Assembly (NCBI RefSeq): GCF_001424705.1
Contig: NZ_LMRA01000044.1
Coordinates: forward strand, 18,616 to 82,615
DNA length: 64,000 nt
Source of the DNA: Methylobacterium sp. Leaf465
GTDB taxonomy: Bacteria; Pseudomonadota; Alphaproteobacteria; Rhizobiales; Beijerinckiaceae
Reading direction: 5' to 3'
The notes under the pieces were generated by a model. It had not been told where the DNA came from, made no database searches, and saw only the letters and a list, made by a program, of their open reading frames with translations. A program made the translations under genes and the position numbers. Shown piece by piece: positions 34,813 through 44,061 of the stretch; position 1 is the stretch's first letter; every line of letters starts with the position of its first letter.

Positions 34813-37797
34813 TCAGACCCCGGGGGCCACCAGCGGCCGTAGGGATTCGGCCAGATCCGTCAGGCTCAGGCCGCCCTTCTGCAGGACCCGATCCGCACGC
34901 CCCGCGAGCCGCCTGCGGTCGTCGGCCGTGATGTCCTTGGCGGTGAGGACGACGACCGGGATATCGCGCCACTCGGCCTGCTCGCGCAGGGCTCTCAGAA
35001 AGCCGAAGCCGTCCATCTCCGGCATCATCAGGTCGAGGAGGATGAGGCAGGGCTTCTTGGCCGCGGTCGCCTCCAGGCCGGCCACGCCGTTCTCGGCCGA
35101 GGCGACGCGCCAGCCCTCGCGGGTCAGCATCGCGGAGAGGCGCTCGCGGGCATCCGGATCGTCATCGATGATCAGCACCGGGCCCTTGTGCTCGGAGGGC
35201 TTGAACCGCTCCATGGCCGACTTGAGCTGGCCCCACTCAATCGGCTTCTGCAGGTAGTCGGTGGCGCCCAGCGAGAAGGCGAGGTTCTGCTCGTCGAGCA
35301 CCGTCACCATGATGATCGGGGTCGCGCCGAGTTCCGGGTCGGCCCGCAGGGTACGCAGCACCGACCAGCCATCCATGCGCGGCATCGTCACGTCGAGGAG
35401 GATCACCCGGGGCTTGAGCTCGCGGGCTCGCTCCACGCCCTCGCGCCCGTCACGGGCGGTGGCCACGGTGAAGCCGTCGCGTTCCAGGAAGCGCGCCAGG
35501 AGATCGCGCGTCGCGGCGTCGTCGTCGATGATCAGGACATGGCCGCCGGCGATCGGTCGTGCCTCGCCGGTCCGGTGCAGAGCGTCGTGGTCCTGATGAG
35601 CCGCCGCGATCGGGTTTGGAGGCACGTAGGTCGCCGGCACCGTCAGGGTGAAGGTCGTGCCGGCTCCCTCCTCGCTCTCCACCTCGATGCGGCCACCCAG
35701 CATCTCGGCGAAGGCGCGGGTTATGGCGAGGCCGAGGCCGGTGCCGCCGAACCGGCGGGTGGTCGAGGCGTCGGCTTGGGTGAAGCGCTGGAACAGCTTG
35801 GCCTGCTGCTCGGGGGTCATGCCGATACCGGTGTCCGTCACGCGGAAGGCGAGCCAGTCGGCCCCCTCGCGCGCCGTGCGGGTGACCCCCAGGGTGATGC
35901 GCCCGGCCTCGGTGAACTTCGCCGCATTGCTCAGGAGGTTGATGAGGCACTGGCGCAGCTTGGTTTGGTCGGTCTGCGCCTCGCCGAGGTCGTCCGCGAT
36001 CTCGAGGGCCAGGCTGTTGCCCTTCTTGTCGACCAGCGATTCTACGGTGGCGGCGACGTCGCGCACGGTCTCGGCTACCGGGAAGGCCTCGGCATAGATC
36101 TCCATGCGCTCGGCCTCGATCTTCGAAAGGTCGAGGACATCGTTGATGAGGCCCAGCAGGTGGCGAGCGTTCGCCTCGATCTTGCGCATGTCGGCGAGGA
36201 GTCCCTCCTCGCCGAGATCCTCGATCTCCTCCTGCAGCATCTCGGAATAGCCGATCACCGCCGAGAGCGGGGTCCGCAACTCGTGGCTCATGTTGGCCAG
36301 GAACTGGCTCTTGGCGCGGTTGGCCTCCTCGGCCGCCTCCTTGGCGGCCTCCAGGGCGAGTTCCGCTTCCTTGCGGGCGGTGACGTCGGAATGGGTGCCG
36401 ACCCATTCGCGGATGCTGCCGTTCTCTTCCAGGATCGGGACGGCACGGGCCGACATGATCCGCCACACCCCGTCCTGGCGGCGGACACGGTGCTCGATCT
36501 CGTAGGGCGCGAGGGTTTCCAGGGCCTGCAGCCAAGCCGCGTTGGTGCGTTCGCGGTCGTCGGGATGAATCGAGCCCAGCCATCCGGCTCCGGCGGCCTC
36601 CTGGGGCGTCTGACCGGTGAAGCGGGTCCATTCGGAGGGGGTCACCTCGAATCCGCCTTCCGGATTGGTCGTCCAGACGATGGCGGTGGTGGCCTCGGTG
36701 AGGGAGCGGAAGCGCTCCTCGCTGTGGCGCATGCGCTCCTCGGAGAGCTTGCGCAGGGTTTCGTCCGAGACCACGAGTCCGACGCCGTCGGCCTGGGCGC
36801 CGCCGGTGCGTGCGGAGCCGGTCCGTCCGCGCAGGGGATAGAAGCTCATCTGGAAGTGGCGCACCCCGCGTGGTGCGCTCGGGGTGGGCACTGCCACGTC
36901 GACGTTGGTGGTCACCAAGCCTTCGTCGCGGGCGGCTTTGAGCTTCGGGATGAGCTGCTCCTGCAGCGTCGGTACGTTCGCCCAGATCGGCGCACCGAGA
37001 TCGGCGCCGAATCCGCGCTCATTCATGGTGGCGAGCGCCCGGTTCATGTTCTGAATCGTCAGGTCACGGTCGAGGAAGCCGAGGCCGACGGGTGCGTTGG
37101 CGAAGACGCCGTCGAGGAGGGCGGCGGTGCGCTGCTCGTCGCGACGGCGCACCAAGGCGAGGCGCCCGAGCAGCCCGACCGCACCCAGGGCCGAGGCGAT
37201 CGACACCAGCAGCAGCACGAGTGAGAGCACCCGGTCCCGCTCCTCGCTGACGGCGAGGACAGCGGTAGCGTGGTTCTGGACACCCTTGGCGGCCCCCCGC
37301 ACGCCGTCCATGGTGCGCTTGCCCTCCCCCAGGCGAGCCAGCGAGACCGCCGCGTCGTAGCCCCGGTTCCGGCGCAGGTCGATGACGTGGGCGGCGTAGT
37401 TCCGCTTCGCTTCCACGAAACGGCGCAGGTCGCGCATGTGTTCGGGCGCCTGGGCATCGGTCTGCTTCGTCAGGGTCTCGATGGTATCGAGCTGCCCGTC
37501 GATGGTGTTCTGGGCCGCCTGATAGGGCTCGAGGTAGGGTTCCTCACCGAACAGCACGTAGCCGCGCATGCCGGTCTCGAGCTCGACCATGTTCGACAGC
37601 AGGCGCTCGCTCTCGCTGAGGATCGCGTGCTGGCGCGCCGCTTCGGTGCGGCTGGCCTCGCCGGCCAGATAGTTTCCGATGCCGGCCGCCACCGCGATGC
37701 CGATGAGCACCAGGGCGAGGGGGGAACTCGGCAGGCCCGCGAGGATGCGGGGCTTGCGCCAACCACGATCGGGACGCTTCGGGTAGGCGCTGGTCAT
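34813..37797 (-). CDS. CHASE3-PAS hybrid histidine kinase with two receiver domains
   Basis: A 994-residue membrane sensor kinase. TM1 (about 25-44) and TM2 (about 190-215) flank a CHASE3 extracytoplasmic domain (ETGMRGYVLFGEEPYLEPY). Two PAS modules follow (GVFANAPVGLGFLDRDLTIQ; then FRSLTEATTAIVW with its PAC). The HisKA box is FLANMSHELRTPLSAVIGYS, and the ATPase boxes are NLLSNAAKFTEAG, VTDTGIGMTPEQ and GGTGLGLAI. Two C-terminal receivers have phospho-accepting Asp in VILLDVTMPRMDG and LILLDLMMPEMDG. There is no DNA-binding output and no partner regulator nearby, so it probably feeds a phosphorelay. The signal is unknown. The ATG at 37797 leads directly to TM1. Confidence 0.92.
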   Translation of the reverse strand: MTSAYPKRPDRGWRKPRILAGLPSSPLALVLIGIAVAAGIGNYLAGEASRTEAARQHAILSESERLLSNMVELETGMRGYVLFGEEPYLEPYQAAQNTIDGQLDTIETLTKQTDAQAPEHMRDLRRFVEAKRNYAAHVIDLRRNRGYDAAVSLARLGEGKRTMDGVRGAAKGVQNHATAVLAVSEERDRVLSLVLLLVSIASALGAVGLLGRLALVRRRDEQRTAALLDGVFANAPVGLGFLDRDLTIQNMNRALATMNERGFGADLGAPIWANVPTLQEQLIPKLKAARDEGLVTTNVDVAVPTPSAPRGVRHFQMSFYPLRGRTGSARTGGAQADGVGLVVSDETLRKLSEERMRHSEERFRSLTEATTAIVWTTNPEGGFEVTPSEWTRFTGQTPQEAAGAGWLGSIHPDDRERTNAAWLQALETLAPYEIEHRVRRQDGVWRIMSARAVPILEENGSIREWVGTHSDVTARKEAELALEAAKEAAEEANRAKSQFLANMSHELRTPLSAVIGYSEMLQEEIEDLGEEGLLADMRKIEANARHLLGLINDVLDLSKIEAERMEIYAEAFPVAETVRDVAATVESLVDKKGNSLALEIADDLGEAQTDQTKLRQCLINLLSNAAKFTEAGRITLGVTRTAREGADWLAFRVTDTGIGMTPEQQAKLFQRFTQADASTTRRFGGTGLGLAITRAFAEMLGGRIEVESEEGAGTTFTLTVPATYVPPNPIAAAHQDHDALHRTGEARPIAGGHVLIIDDDAATRDLLARFLERDGFTVATARDGREGVERARELKPRVILLDVTMPRMDGWSVLRTLRADPELGATPIIMVTVLDEQNLAFSLGATDYLQKPIEWGQLKSAMERFKPSEHKGPVLIIDDDPDARERLSAMLTREGWRVASAENGVAGLEATAAKKPCLILLDLMMPEMDGFGFLRALREQAEWRDIPVVVLTAKDITADDRRRLAGRADRVLQKGGLSLTDLAESLRPLVAPGV

Positions 37798-37989
37798 GCG
37801 ATGCGGTTCACGGGGTTGACGCCCGGGCGGGCGGGAGGAAGGGCCGGCGTGGTCGCGGCGGCGATGGTGTTGTGCTCCAGCCCCACCACGACAGGATCGG
37901 AGGAACAGGATCACGGGTCCGACGCTCGCAAACGCGCCGGCGCCGTTTCCGTTCATCCCGGGGCTCGCCGCGCCCGGTGCGATGTCCGC

Positions 37990-38760
37990 TCAATCGGCAC
38001 CTTCGTCCGGGATGGCGAGACGCGTGCCGCAGGCCTTGCAGTGAACCGCATCGCTGTCGTGGCGCTGCAGGCCGCAGGCCGGGCAGGGAAACCGTACCTT
38101 GGGGGGGCGGAACAGCACCTGGGCGAGACGCAGGAACAGCGTCACGCCGAAGATCATGACGACGACCGAGATCAGGCGTCCGGTCGGGCCCGGCAGGGTG
38201 ATGTCGCCATAGCCGGTGGTCGTCAGCGAGGTCACGGTAAAATAGAGCGCGTCGATGGCGTTGCCGATCGCCGGGTTGCTGCCGTGCTGCGTGGCGTAGA
38301 CGATCCCGGTCATCACGAAGACGAAGACCGCGAGATTGGTGGCGGCCAGGATCGCGTCCTCGTTGGCGCGAAAGACGGTGCTGTCGGCGCGGAGGCGATC
38401 GAGGAGCTGGTAGGTGCGCAGGAGGCGCAGGGTCCGCAGGATGCGTAGGAAGCCGACCCCCTCCCCCACCACCGGCGCGAGGAACGATACCACCGCGGCG
38501 ATGTCCGCCCAGGTGGAAAGGTGCAGGAATTCCTGCGCCCGGTTCCGGCTGATGGCGAGGCGCGCCAGGAAGTCGAGGAGGACGACGAGGCCGAGGACGA
38601 CGTCGATTCCCTCGATCCAGGGCGCGCGCGGCAGGAACGAGGTCACCACGACGTAGGCGACGGTGGTCACGTCCAACACGAGGAGGCCGTAGCGGAAGCG
38701 ATGCGCCCCGTCGGTATTTCCTTCGTAGAGTCCGGCGAGGCGCGCGGTGAGTGAGGTCAT
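37990..38760 (-). CDS. Six-TM voltage-gated-type potassium channel with C-terminal zinc ribbon
   Basis: A 256-residue inner-membrane ion channel. Hydrophobic segments S1-S4 occupy residues 24-122; S4 (RILRTLRLLRTYQLL, 106-120) has arginines at every third position, the voltage-sensor pattern. S5 and S6 flank the pore loop with the K+ selectivity filter TTTGYGD at 180-186. The last 35 residues carry two CxxC pairs, Cys226/Cys229 and Cys241/Cys244, forming a zinc-ribbon-like tail, an uncommon addition for this family. Function: potassium conductance or membrane-potential control. It is next to another pore-like gene (38792-40168), separated by 31 bases on the same strand. Confidence 0.9.
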   Translation of the reverse strand: MTSLTARLAGLYEGNTDGAHRFRYGLLVLDVTTVAYVVVTSFLPRAPWIEGIDVVLGLVVLLDFLARLAISRNRAQEFLHLSTWADIAAVVSFLAPVVGEGVGFLRILRTLRLLRTYQLLDRLRADSTVFRANEDAILAATNLAVFVFVMTGIVYATQHGSNPAIGNAIDALYFTVTSLTTTGYGDITLPGPTGRLISVVVMIFGVTLFLRLAQVLFRPPKVRFPCPACGLQRHDSDAVHCKACGTRLAIPDEGAD

Positions 38761-38791
38761 GGCGGCAGAACGGCCGATCGGGGTTGGTCGA

Positions 38792-40168
38792 TCAGCGCCG
38801 CAGCCGATTGCCGAGAACGAAGCCGAACAGGCCCATCAGGATGATGCCGGCCGCGCCCTCGATGCCCACAAGCAGGTTGGTGACGCGGCCGACCGGCTTC
38901 ACGCCGATCTCGGGGGGATTGGCGGTCATCATGTTCAGGGCGCTGTAGCTCACGAGATCGAGGGGATTGTAGGTCGCCCGCCCGTCGCCCCCCTCCGGGA
39001 TCAGGCCACCGGTCAAACCGTAGAGAACCGCGAAGACGAAGATCAGGATGACGAAGGCGCGGGCGATGCGCGACAGGCTCTCGCCGTAGTCGCAGAGCCA
39101 CTCCACGAAGCGGTCGGCAACCCATTGATAGCCGTGGCGGGCGAGGTCCGGGCCCACGCGCTTCTCCCAGGCCGCCCGTGCCTGGGCGCCCGCGTGAAAC
39201 CGGCCCATCCGGCGGCCCCGCTTGTAGGCCCAGCTCGCCGCATCCTGGCTGCCGATGCTCTTGAAGTTCTGTTCCAGGGCGAGGTAGCTCGCCTGCGCGG
39301 CGACGTAGTCCCGGGCGATCTCTTCGCCCACCGCGCCGCCGAGCTGGTCCACCCGCATCCGGGTGCCGTTGAGCCAGGCCCCGGCGAAGCGCGCATGGCG
39401 CAGGTCGCAGGTGGAAAGATTGAGCCGCACCAGGCTGGTCTCGGACAGGTCGGCCCCGGACAGGTCGGCCCCGTCGAGCTTCACCCCGGTGAGATTGGCC
39501 CCTCGCAGGCGTGACCCGCTGAGCTGGGTCTTCTTGAGGCTGGCGCCCTCGAAATCCGCGTAGGTCAGGTTGACGCCCACGAGCTTGACCTCGTCCAGGC
39601 GTGCACCGCGGAAATGCGTGTAGTCGGCATCTGCACCAGTGAAGTCGGCCCCCCAGAGGTCTGCGCCGTCGAAATTGGCGCCGTCGAGGAGCGCCCGGCG
39701 GAGCTTGGCGAATCGCATCGCAGCGCCCCCGAAATGCGCATCCTCCAGCATGGCGTCGTCGAAATTGGCTTCGCCGCCGGCAATGCCGGTGAAGCGGGCG
39801 CCGCTGAGATCGGCACCGGCGAAATTCGCCTCCTCCACCGTGGCGCCGGCGAAGCCCGCGGAGCGTCCGAGGGCCCCGGCGAGATTGGCCCCCGCGAGGT
39901 TGGCGCCGGTGAGATCCGTGTCCTCAAGGTGCGCGTCGCTGAGATCGGCACCGGCGAGGGCGAAGCCGGCCTGCTTCGGGTCCCACCAGGCCGGTGGTTG
40001 CGGGGTCTCGCCAAGCCGGGCCGCCAGGGCTTCCCGCCCTAGGGGCAAGCCGCCGAGGTCGCGGGCTTCGCCACCGGAAAAGCCGATGAAGGCTGCGGAT
40101 TCGAGGCGGGCGAGGAGCGCGTCGACCCGTGCGCGCGCTGCGGCAGTCTCCTCGGCGTCAGGCTCCAT
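38792..40168 (-). CDS. Pentapeptide-repeat protein with two-TM pore-like C-terminus
   Basis: A 458-residue protein. Residues about 68-272 are pentapeptide repeats of the A(D/N)LxG type (for example GADLSDAHLEDTDLTGANLA), which fold into a right-handed quadrilateral helix. After a helical region come TM1 (about 370-388), a loop NPLDLVSYSALNMMTANPPE, and TM2 (about 430-452). That topology matches two-TM ion-channel domains, but the filter position reads TANPPEIG instead of TVGYG. Function unknown; a membrane channel or sensor is a reasonable inference, strengthened by the K+ channel downstream. The ATG at 40168 has an ideal GGGAGG upstream; the longer frame to 40288 does not. Confidence 0.8.
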   Translation of the reverse strand: MEPDAEETAAARARVDALLARLESAAFIGFSGGEARDLGGLPLGREALAARLGETPQPPAWWDPKQAGFALAGADLSDAHLEDTDLTGANLAGANLAGALGRSAGFAGATVEEANFAGADLSGARFTGIAGGEANFDDAMLEDAHFGGAAMRFAKLRRALLDGANFDGADLWGADFTGADADYTHFRGARLDEVKLVGVNLTYADFEGASLKKTQLSGSRLRGANLTGVKLDGADLSGADLSETSLVRLNLSTCDLRHARFAGAWLNGTRMRVDQLGGAVGEEIARDYVAAQASYLALEQNFKSIGSQDAASWAYKRGRRMGRFHAGAQARAAWEKRVGPDLARHGYQWVADRFVEWLCDYGESLSRIARAFVILIFVFAVLYGLTGGLIPEGGDGRATYNPLDLVSYSALNMMTANPPEIGVKPVGRVTNLLVGIEGAAGIILMGLFGFVLGNRLRR

Positions 40169-40266
40169 GACCGACCTCCCGGTGGGCCATGCGGGCACCA
40201 TTCCGGCCCTGGGACGTTTCGCAACGCTCGGCCACGGCGTGCCGGCGACGGCACGGGAGGTGAAGT

Positions 40267-41325
40267 GTGGCGGGGACATGGATGGCACTGGGCATGAAGG
40301 CCTTCGGCGTGCTCCTCGTGGCGGCGACGCTCCTGCCGTTCGTTCCGAGCAATTCCGGCTTCATCCGCACCTTCGATTTTCCGCGACTGCAGATTGCGGC
40401 CCTGATCGTGCCGGTGATCCTGGGCCTGCTTCTCGTTGCCCGCGATCCCCCGGGGCTGATGCTCGCCGTGGGCCTCGTGGCAGCCCTAGCCTACCAAGTG
40501 GCTTGCATCTACCCGTTCACGCGTCTGTCCTCGCCGCAGGCCGTGGCCGCGGAGGCCGGCGCCTGCCGCTCCGACGCCGGCGTGTCGATCATGATCGCCA
40601 ATGTGCTCGAGTCCAACCGTGCCTACGCACCGATCCTCGATCTCATCGCCGCTCAGGACCCCGACCTGCTGCTGCTGGTCGAGACCGACGCAGCCTGGGC
40701 GCAGGCGCTCGAACCCCTGCGGGCCCGCTATCCTCACGTGCTGGCCCAGCCGCAGGGCAACACCTACGGGCTGATGTTCTATTCGAAGCTCCCCCTCACC
40801 GACCCGCAGGTGCGCTTCCTCCTGGAGGACGACGTCCCCTCCGTCCGCGCCGGCGTGACCCTGCGTTCCGGCGAGACCTTCACGTTCTTCGGCGTGCATC
40901 CGCGCCCGCCCCACCCGGGCCAGAGCAGCGCCGCACGCGACGCCGAGCTCGTCCTGGTGGCCCGCGAGGTGAAGGCGGAGGGGCGTCCCGCCGTTGTGGC
41001 GGGGGATCTCAACGACGTCGCCTGGTCCAAGACCAACGACCTCTTCCAGCGGATCAGCGGGCTCCTCGATCCGCGCATCGGGCGCGGTCTCTATCCGACC
41101 TTCAACGCGAAGTGGCCGCTGCTGCGCTGGCCCCTCGATCATATCTTCTTCAGCGCCGACTTCCTGCTTGGCCGGATCGAGCGCCTGCCCCATATCCAGT
41201 CCGACCATTTCCCGATCCTCATCAGCCTGTGCCGCAGCGATCGAGCTCCGGACCTGCAGGAGGCACCGGAGGCTACGGTGGACGATCACGCGGACGCTCG
41301 AGAAGCCCTGGAGGCCGCGCCCTGA
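40267..41325 (+). CDS. Endonuclease/exonuclease/phosphatase-fold membrane protein
   Basis: A 352-residue protein with two or three N-terminal hydrophobic helices (residues 5-90) and a C-terminal EEP domain. Its landmarks are SIMIANVLESN, LLLLVETDAAW (catalytic Glu), FFGVHPRPPHP, VVAGDLNDVAWS (catalytic Asp/Asn) and SDHFPILISL (catalytic His). Related proteins act on nucleic acids or phosphoesters in the envelope; the substrate is not visible. The start is probably GTG at 40267 with GGGAGG seven bases upstream; the first ATG is at 40282. It is divergent from the pentapeptide gene with 98 bases between. Confidence 0.83.
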   Translation: MAGTWMALGMKAFGVLLVAATLLPFVPSNSGFIRTFDFPRLQIAALIVPVILGLLLVARDPPGLMLAVGLVAALAYQVACIYPFTRLSSPQAVAAEAGACRSDAGVSIMIANVLESNRAYAPILDLIAAQDPDLLLLVETDAAWAQALEPLRARYPHVLAQPQGNTYGLMFYSKLPLTDPQVRFLLEDDVPSVRAGVTLRSGETFTFFGVHPRPPHPGQSSAARDAELVLVAREVKAEGRPAVVAGDLNDVAWSKTNDLFQRISGLLDPRIGRGLYPTFNAKWPLLRWPLDHIFFSADFLLGRIERLPHIQSDHFPILISLCRSDRAPDLQEAPEATVDDHADAREALEAAP

Positions 41326-41346
41326 TGTTCGGCGCCGCCTGTAGGC

Positions 41347-42000
41347 TCAATGCTGGGCGACACCCGCCGCCATGTTGATCGCCAGCGCCAGGACGCTTGT
41401 GTTGAAGACATAGGCATAGATCGTCTGCACCGTGGCGACCCGGCGCATCGCCTTGCTGGTGATGTCGGTGTCCGAGGTCTGGGACGTCGCCCCGATCGTC
41501 GCGGAAAAGTAGAAGAAGTCCCAGAAGTCTGGGTTCTCGTCGCCGTTGAAGTCGAGGCCGCCGCGGGACGTGTCGGCATCGGCGCCGTAGTAGAGGTGCG
41601 CGTAGTGCACCGTGAACACGACCTGCACGAAGAGCCAGGCACAGATCATCGTGGCGGCCGCGAGGGCCAGGTGAGTCAGGCGATAGGCTTCGCTGCCGTT
41701 TCCTCCGAGAACCAGCATGGCCACGGCGCCGAAGCTCGCCGCCGCCGCCAGGATCGCGAAGAGCGTGACCGTGAAGGCGCTGTCATCGAGGCGCGAGGCC
41801 TCGGCCCGCAGGGAATCCCGTGACTGGCGTGCGGCCTTGCCGACGATGAGCCCGCAATAGACGAGAACCCCGAGACACCAACCGATCGGAAGCCGGACCG
41901 ACAGGTCGGCGAAGGGCAGGATCAGGGCGAGCACTAGGGTGAGCCCGACGCTGACGAGGAGGCGCGGCCGGAGCCAGAAGGCCTGGATGGGATTGAGCAT
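41347..42000 (-). CDS. DUF1345 membrane protein
   Basis: A 217-residue integral membrane protein with five or six hydrophobic helices. The C-terminal block DFFYFSATIGATSQTSDTD followed by a last helix is the DUF1345 hallmark and looks like the pore segment of two-TM channels (aromatic helix, TIG, small residues, Asp). Function unknown. The ATG at 42000 begins a short hydrophilic tail before helix 1 (LLVSVGLTLVLALILP). Its end is 21 bases from the convergent EEP gene. Confidence 0.82.
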   Translation of the reverse strand: MLNPIQAFWLRPRLLVSVGLTLVLALILPFADLSVRLPIGWCLGVLVYCGLIVGKAARQSRDSLRAEASRLDDSAFTVTLFAILAAAASFGAVAMLVLGGNGSEAYRLTHLALAAATMICAWLFVQVVFTVHYAHLYYGADADTSRGGLDFNGDENPDFWDFFYFSATIGATSQTSDTDITSKAMRRVATVQTIYAYVFNTSVLALAINMAAGVAQH

Positions 42001-42052
42001 GCGCCGCCTCGCAGAAGTGAGCTCCGTCCCCGCTCCTGCGCCCACGCGCGCC

Positions 42053-42463
42053 CTATCCGCAAGCCTTGTCGCAGCGTGGTCCACCGCCCCGAACGCGCCG
42101 GGCGATCCAGGGCCGCAACGGCAGAAAGAGGCGGTAGGCGAGCTCGCCCAGACCGAGCACGCCCGGTAGGCGGGCGAGCCACGCGAGGAAGCGCCAGCGC
42201 GGCAGCACGGCCCAGAGCGCGACGAATCCGGCGGCCCCCGAGACCAGGGCACCATCGGGGCGCCGAACGTGGAAGCGCGCCCGGGCCGCACCCCGCGTGA
42301 GGCCGGGTCCGAGTTCCGCAGGGCCTTCGGCCCCGACATCGACCCAGGCGATGCGCTCGGCCCCCTCGGAGCGCCGGTACAGCCGGATTTCCGCGGCACA
42401 GAGAGGACAGGCGCCGTCGTAATAGACGGTCAGCGCGGGGCGCGCGGTCTGGGAGGTGGACAT
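42053..42463 (-). CDS. Thiol-disulfide oxidoreductase DCC family protein (DUF393)
   Basis: A 136-residue protein with YYDGACPLC at residues 14-22, the DxxCxxC signature of the DCC family (Cys19, Cys22), followed by charged helices, RRPDGALVSGAAGFV and a C-terminal hydrophobic segment ending in a basic cluster and Cys-Gly. Redox activity is inferred from the CxxC. The ATG at 42463 is chosen; a TTG at 42490 would add nine residues. No strong ribosome site is seen for either. Transcription from eno may read toward it but a terminator intervenes. Confidence 0.78.
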   Translation of the reverse strand: MSTSQTARPALTVYYDGACPLCAAEIRLYRRSEGAERIAWVDVGAEGPAELGPGLTRGAARARFHVRRPDGALVSGAAGFVALWAVLPRWRFLAWLARLPGVLGLGELAYRLFLPLRPWIARRVRGGGPRCDKACG

Positions 42464-42494
42464 AGACGAGACATAGGGCACGGCCTGCAACGAA

Positions 42495-42524
42495 ACACGG
42501 CCGCGAAGGACTTCGCGGCCGTGT
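42495..42524 (-). terminator. Intrinsic terminator after eno
   Basis: A 14-pair perfect stem (ACACGGCCGCGAAG with its complement) and a two-base nominal loop lie 43 bases past the eno stop. On the minus strand a short T-run (TTT) follows. It also insulates the DCC gene downstream. Confidence 0.8.
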
Positions 42525-42566
42525 CGGATTCACTCAGGCACCTTTGCAGGCGCGCTTGCGAGGCCT

Positions 42567-43856
42567 TCAGCGGCGTGCGAGCGCCTTCAGGGCGTTGCGG
42601 CCGGCATAGAGCGCCTGCGAGCCGAGGCCCTCCTCGATGCGGATCAGCTGGTTGTACTTGGCCAACCGATCCGAGCGGGCGAGCGAGCCGGTCTTGATCT
42701 GTCCGCAATTCGTCGCGACCGCGAGGTCGGCGATGGTCGAGTCCTCGGTCTCGCCGGAGCGGTGGGACATCACGGCGGTGTAGCCGGCGCGCTGGGCCAT
42801 ATCGACGGCCGCCAGCGTCTCGGTGAGCGACCCGATCTGGTTGACCTTCACCAGGATCGAGTTGCCGGTCTGCTCGGCGATGCCCCGCGAGAGGCGGGTG
42901 ACGTTGGTCACGAACAGGTCGTCGCCCACGAGCTGGCAACGGTCGCCGACCCGGTCGGTGAGCAGCTTCCAGCCCTCCCAGTCGTCCTCGGACATGCCGT
43001 CCTCGATCGACAGGATCGGATAGGCATCCACGAGGCCGGCGAGGTAGGCGACCTGTGCCTCGATATCGCGGGTCTGCCCCTCGCCCTCATAGTGGTAGGC
43101 ACCGTCCTTGAAGAATTCCGTCGCGGCGCAGTCCAGGGCCAGGACCATGTCGGTACCGGGCTTGAAGCCGGCGGCCTGGATCGACTGCATCACGAAGTCG
43201 AGGGCGGCCTCGGCCGAAGGCAGGTTCGGGGCAAAGCCGCCCTCGTCACCCACGTTGGTGTTGTGGCCGGCCTTCTTCAGGGCGCCCTTCAGAGTGTGGA
43301 ACACCTCGGCGCCCATGCGAACGGCCTCGGCGAGCGACGATGCGCCCACCGGCATGATCATGAATTCCTGGAAGTCGATCGGATTGTCGGCATGCGCGCC
43401 ACCGTTGATGATGTTCATCATCGGTACGGGCAGCACCCGACCCTGCGTTCCGCCGATGTAGCGATAAAGCGGCAGTCCGGCCGTCTCGGCAGCAGCCTTG
43501 GCGACGGCCAGCGAGACGCCGAGGATCGCGTTGGCGCCGAGGCGGCTCTTGTTCGGGGTGCCGTCGAGCTCGATCATCGCTTCGTCGATGGCGATCTGGT
43601 CCTCGGCATCCATGCCGCCGATGGCGTCAAGGATGTCGGACTGCACGGCGTTGACCGCCTTGCGCACGCCCTTGCCGCCGTAGCGGCCCTTGTCGCCGTC
43701 GCGCAGCTCCATCGCCTCGTGCGCGCCGGTGGAGGCGCCTGACGGCACGGCTGCGCGGCCGAAGGATCCGTCTTCGAGCAGCACGTCGACCTCGATGGTC
43801 GGGTTGCCTCGGCTGTCGAGGATCTCACGGGCGGCGATGTTGGTGATCGCGGTCAT
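42567..43856 (-). CDS. eno: Enolase
   Basis: A 429-residue glycolytic/serine-cycle enzyme interconverting 2-phosphoglycerate and phosphoenolpyruvate. It starts with the typical ITNIAAREILDSRGNPTIEV, then AVPSGASTGAHEA, GDEGGFAPNLPSA, and the signature VKVNQIGSLTE followed by MSHRSGETED. All are at family positions and the length is standard. It stands alone with its own terminator at 42495-42524. In a methylotroph it would also serve the serine cycle; that role is inferred from the suspected genus. Confidence 0.97.
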   Translation of the reverse strand: MTAITNIAAREILDSRGNPTIEVDVLLEDGSFGRAAVPSGASTGAHEAMELRDGDKGRYGGKGVRKAVNAVQSDILDAIGGMDAEDQIAIDEAMIELDGTPNKSRLGANAILGVSLAVAKAAAETAGLPLYRYIGGTQGRVLPVPMMNIINGGAHADNPIDFQEFMIMPVGASSLAEAVRMGAEVFHTLKGALKKAGHNTNVGDEGGFAPNLPSAEAALDFVMQSIQAAGFKPGTDMVLALDCAATEFFKDGAYHYEGEGQTRDIEAQVAYLAGLVDAYPILSIEDGMSEDDWEGWKLLTDRVGDRCQLVGDDLFVTNVTRLSRGIAEQTGNSILVKVNQIGSLTETLAAVDMAQRAGYTAVMSHRSGETEDSTIADLAVATNCGQIKTGSLARSDRLAKYNQLIRIEEGLGSQALYAGRNALKALARR

Positions 43857-44061
43857 GCAGGCGCCTTCCGGACGTTTCGGCTTGTCGAGGCCTCAATCAC
43901 GTGAGGCCGGGCCCCTCCCGGACGCCGCCATTTGGCCGCATCGGGGATGGGGTGATCCCGCCGAGGCTTATCCGCCAACGCTTCGCGTCCGGCAAGCGCC
44001 CTCGGTAACCCGCTGCCTTCGGGCCACAGAATCTGCCGCGTCCCGTCTGGACCGGATCGCG

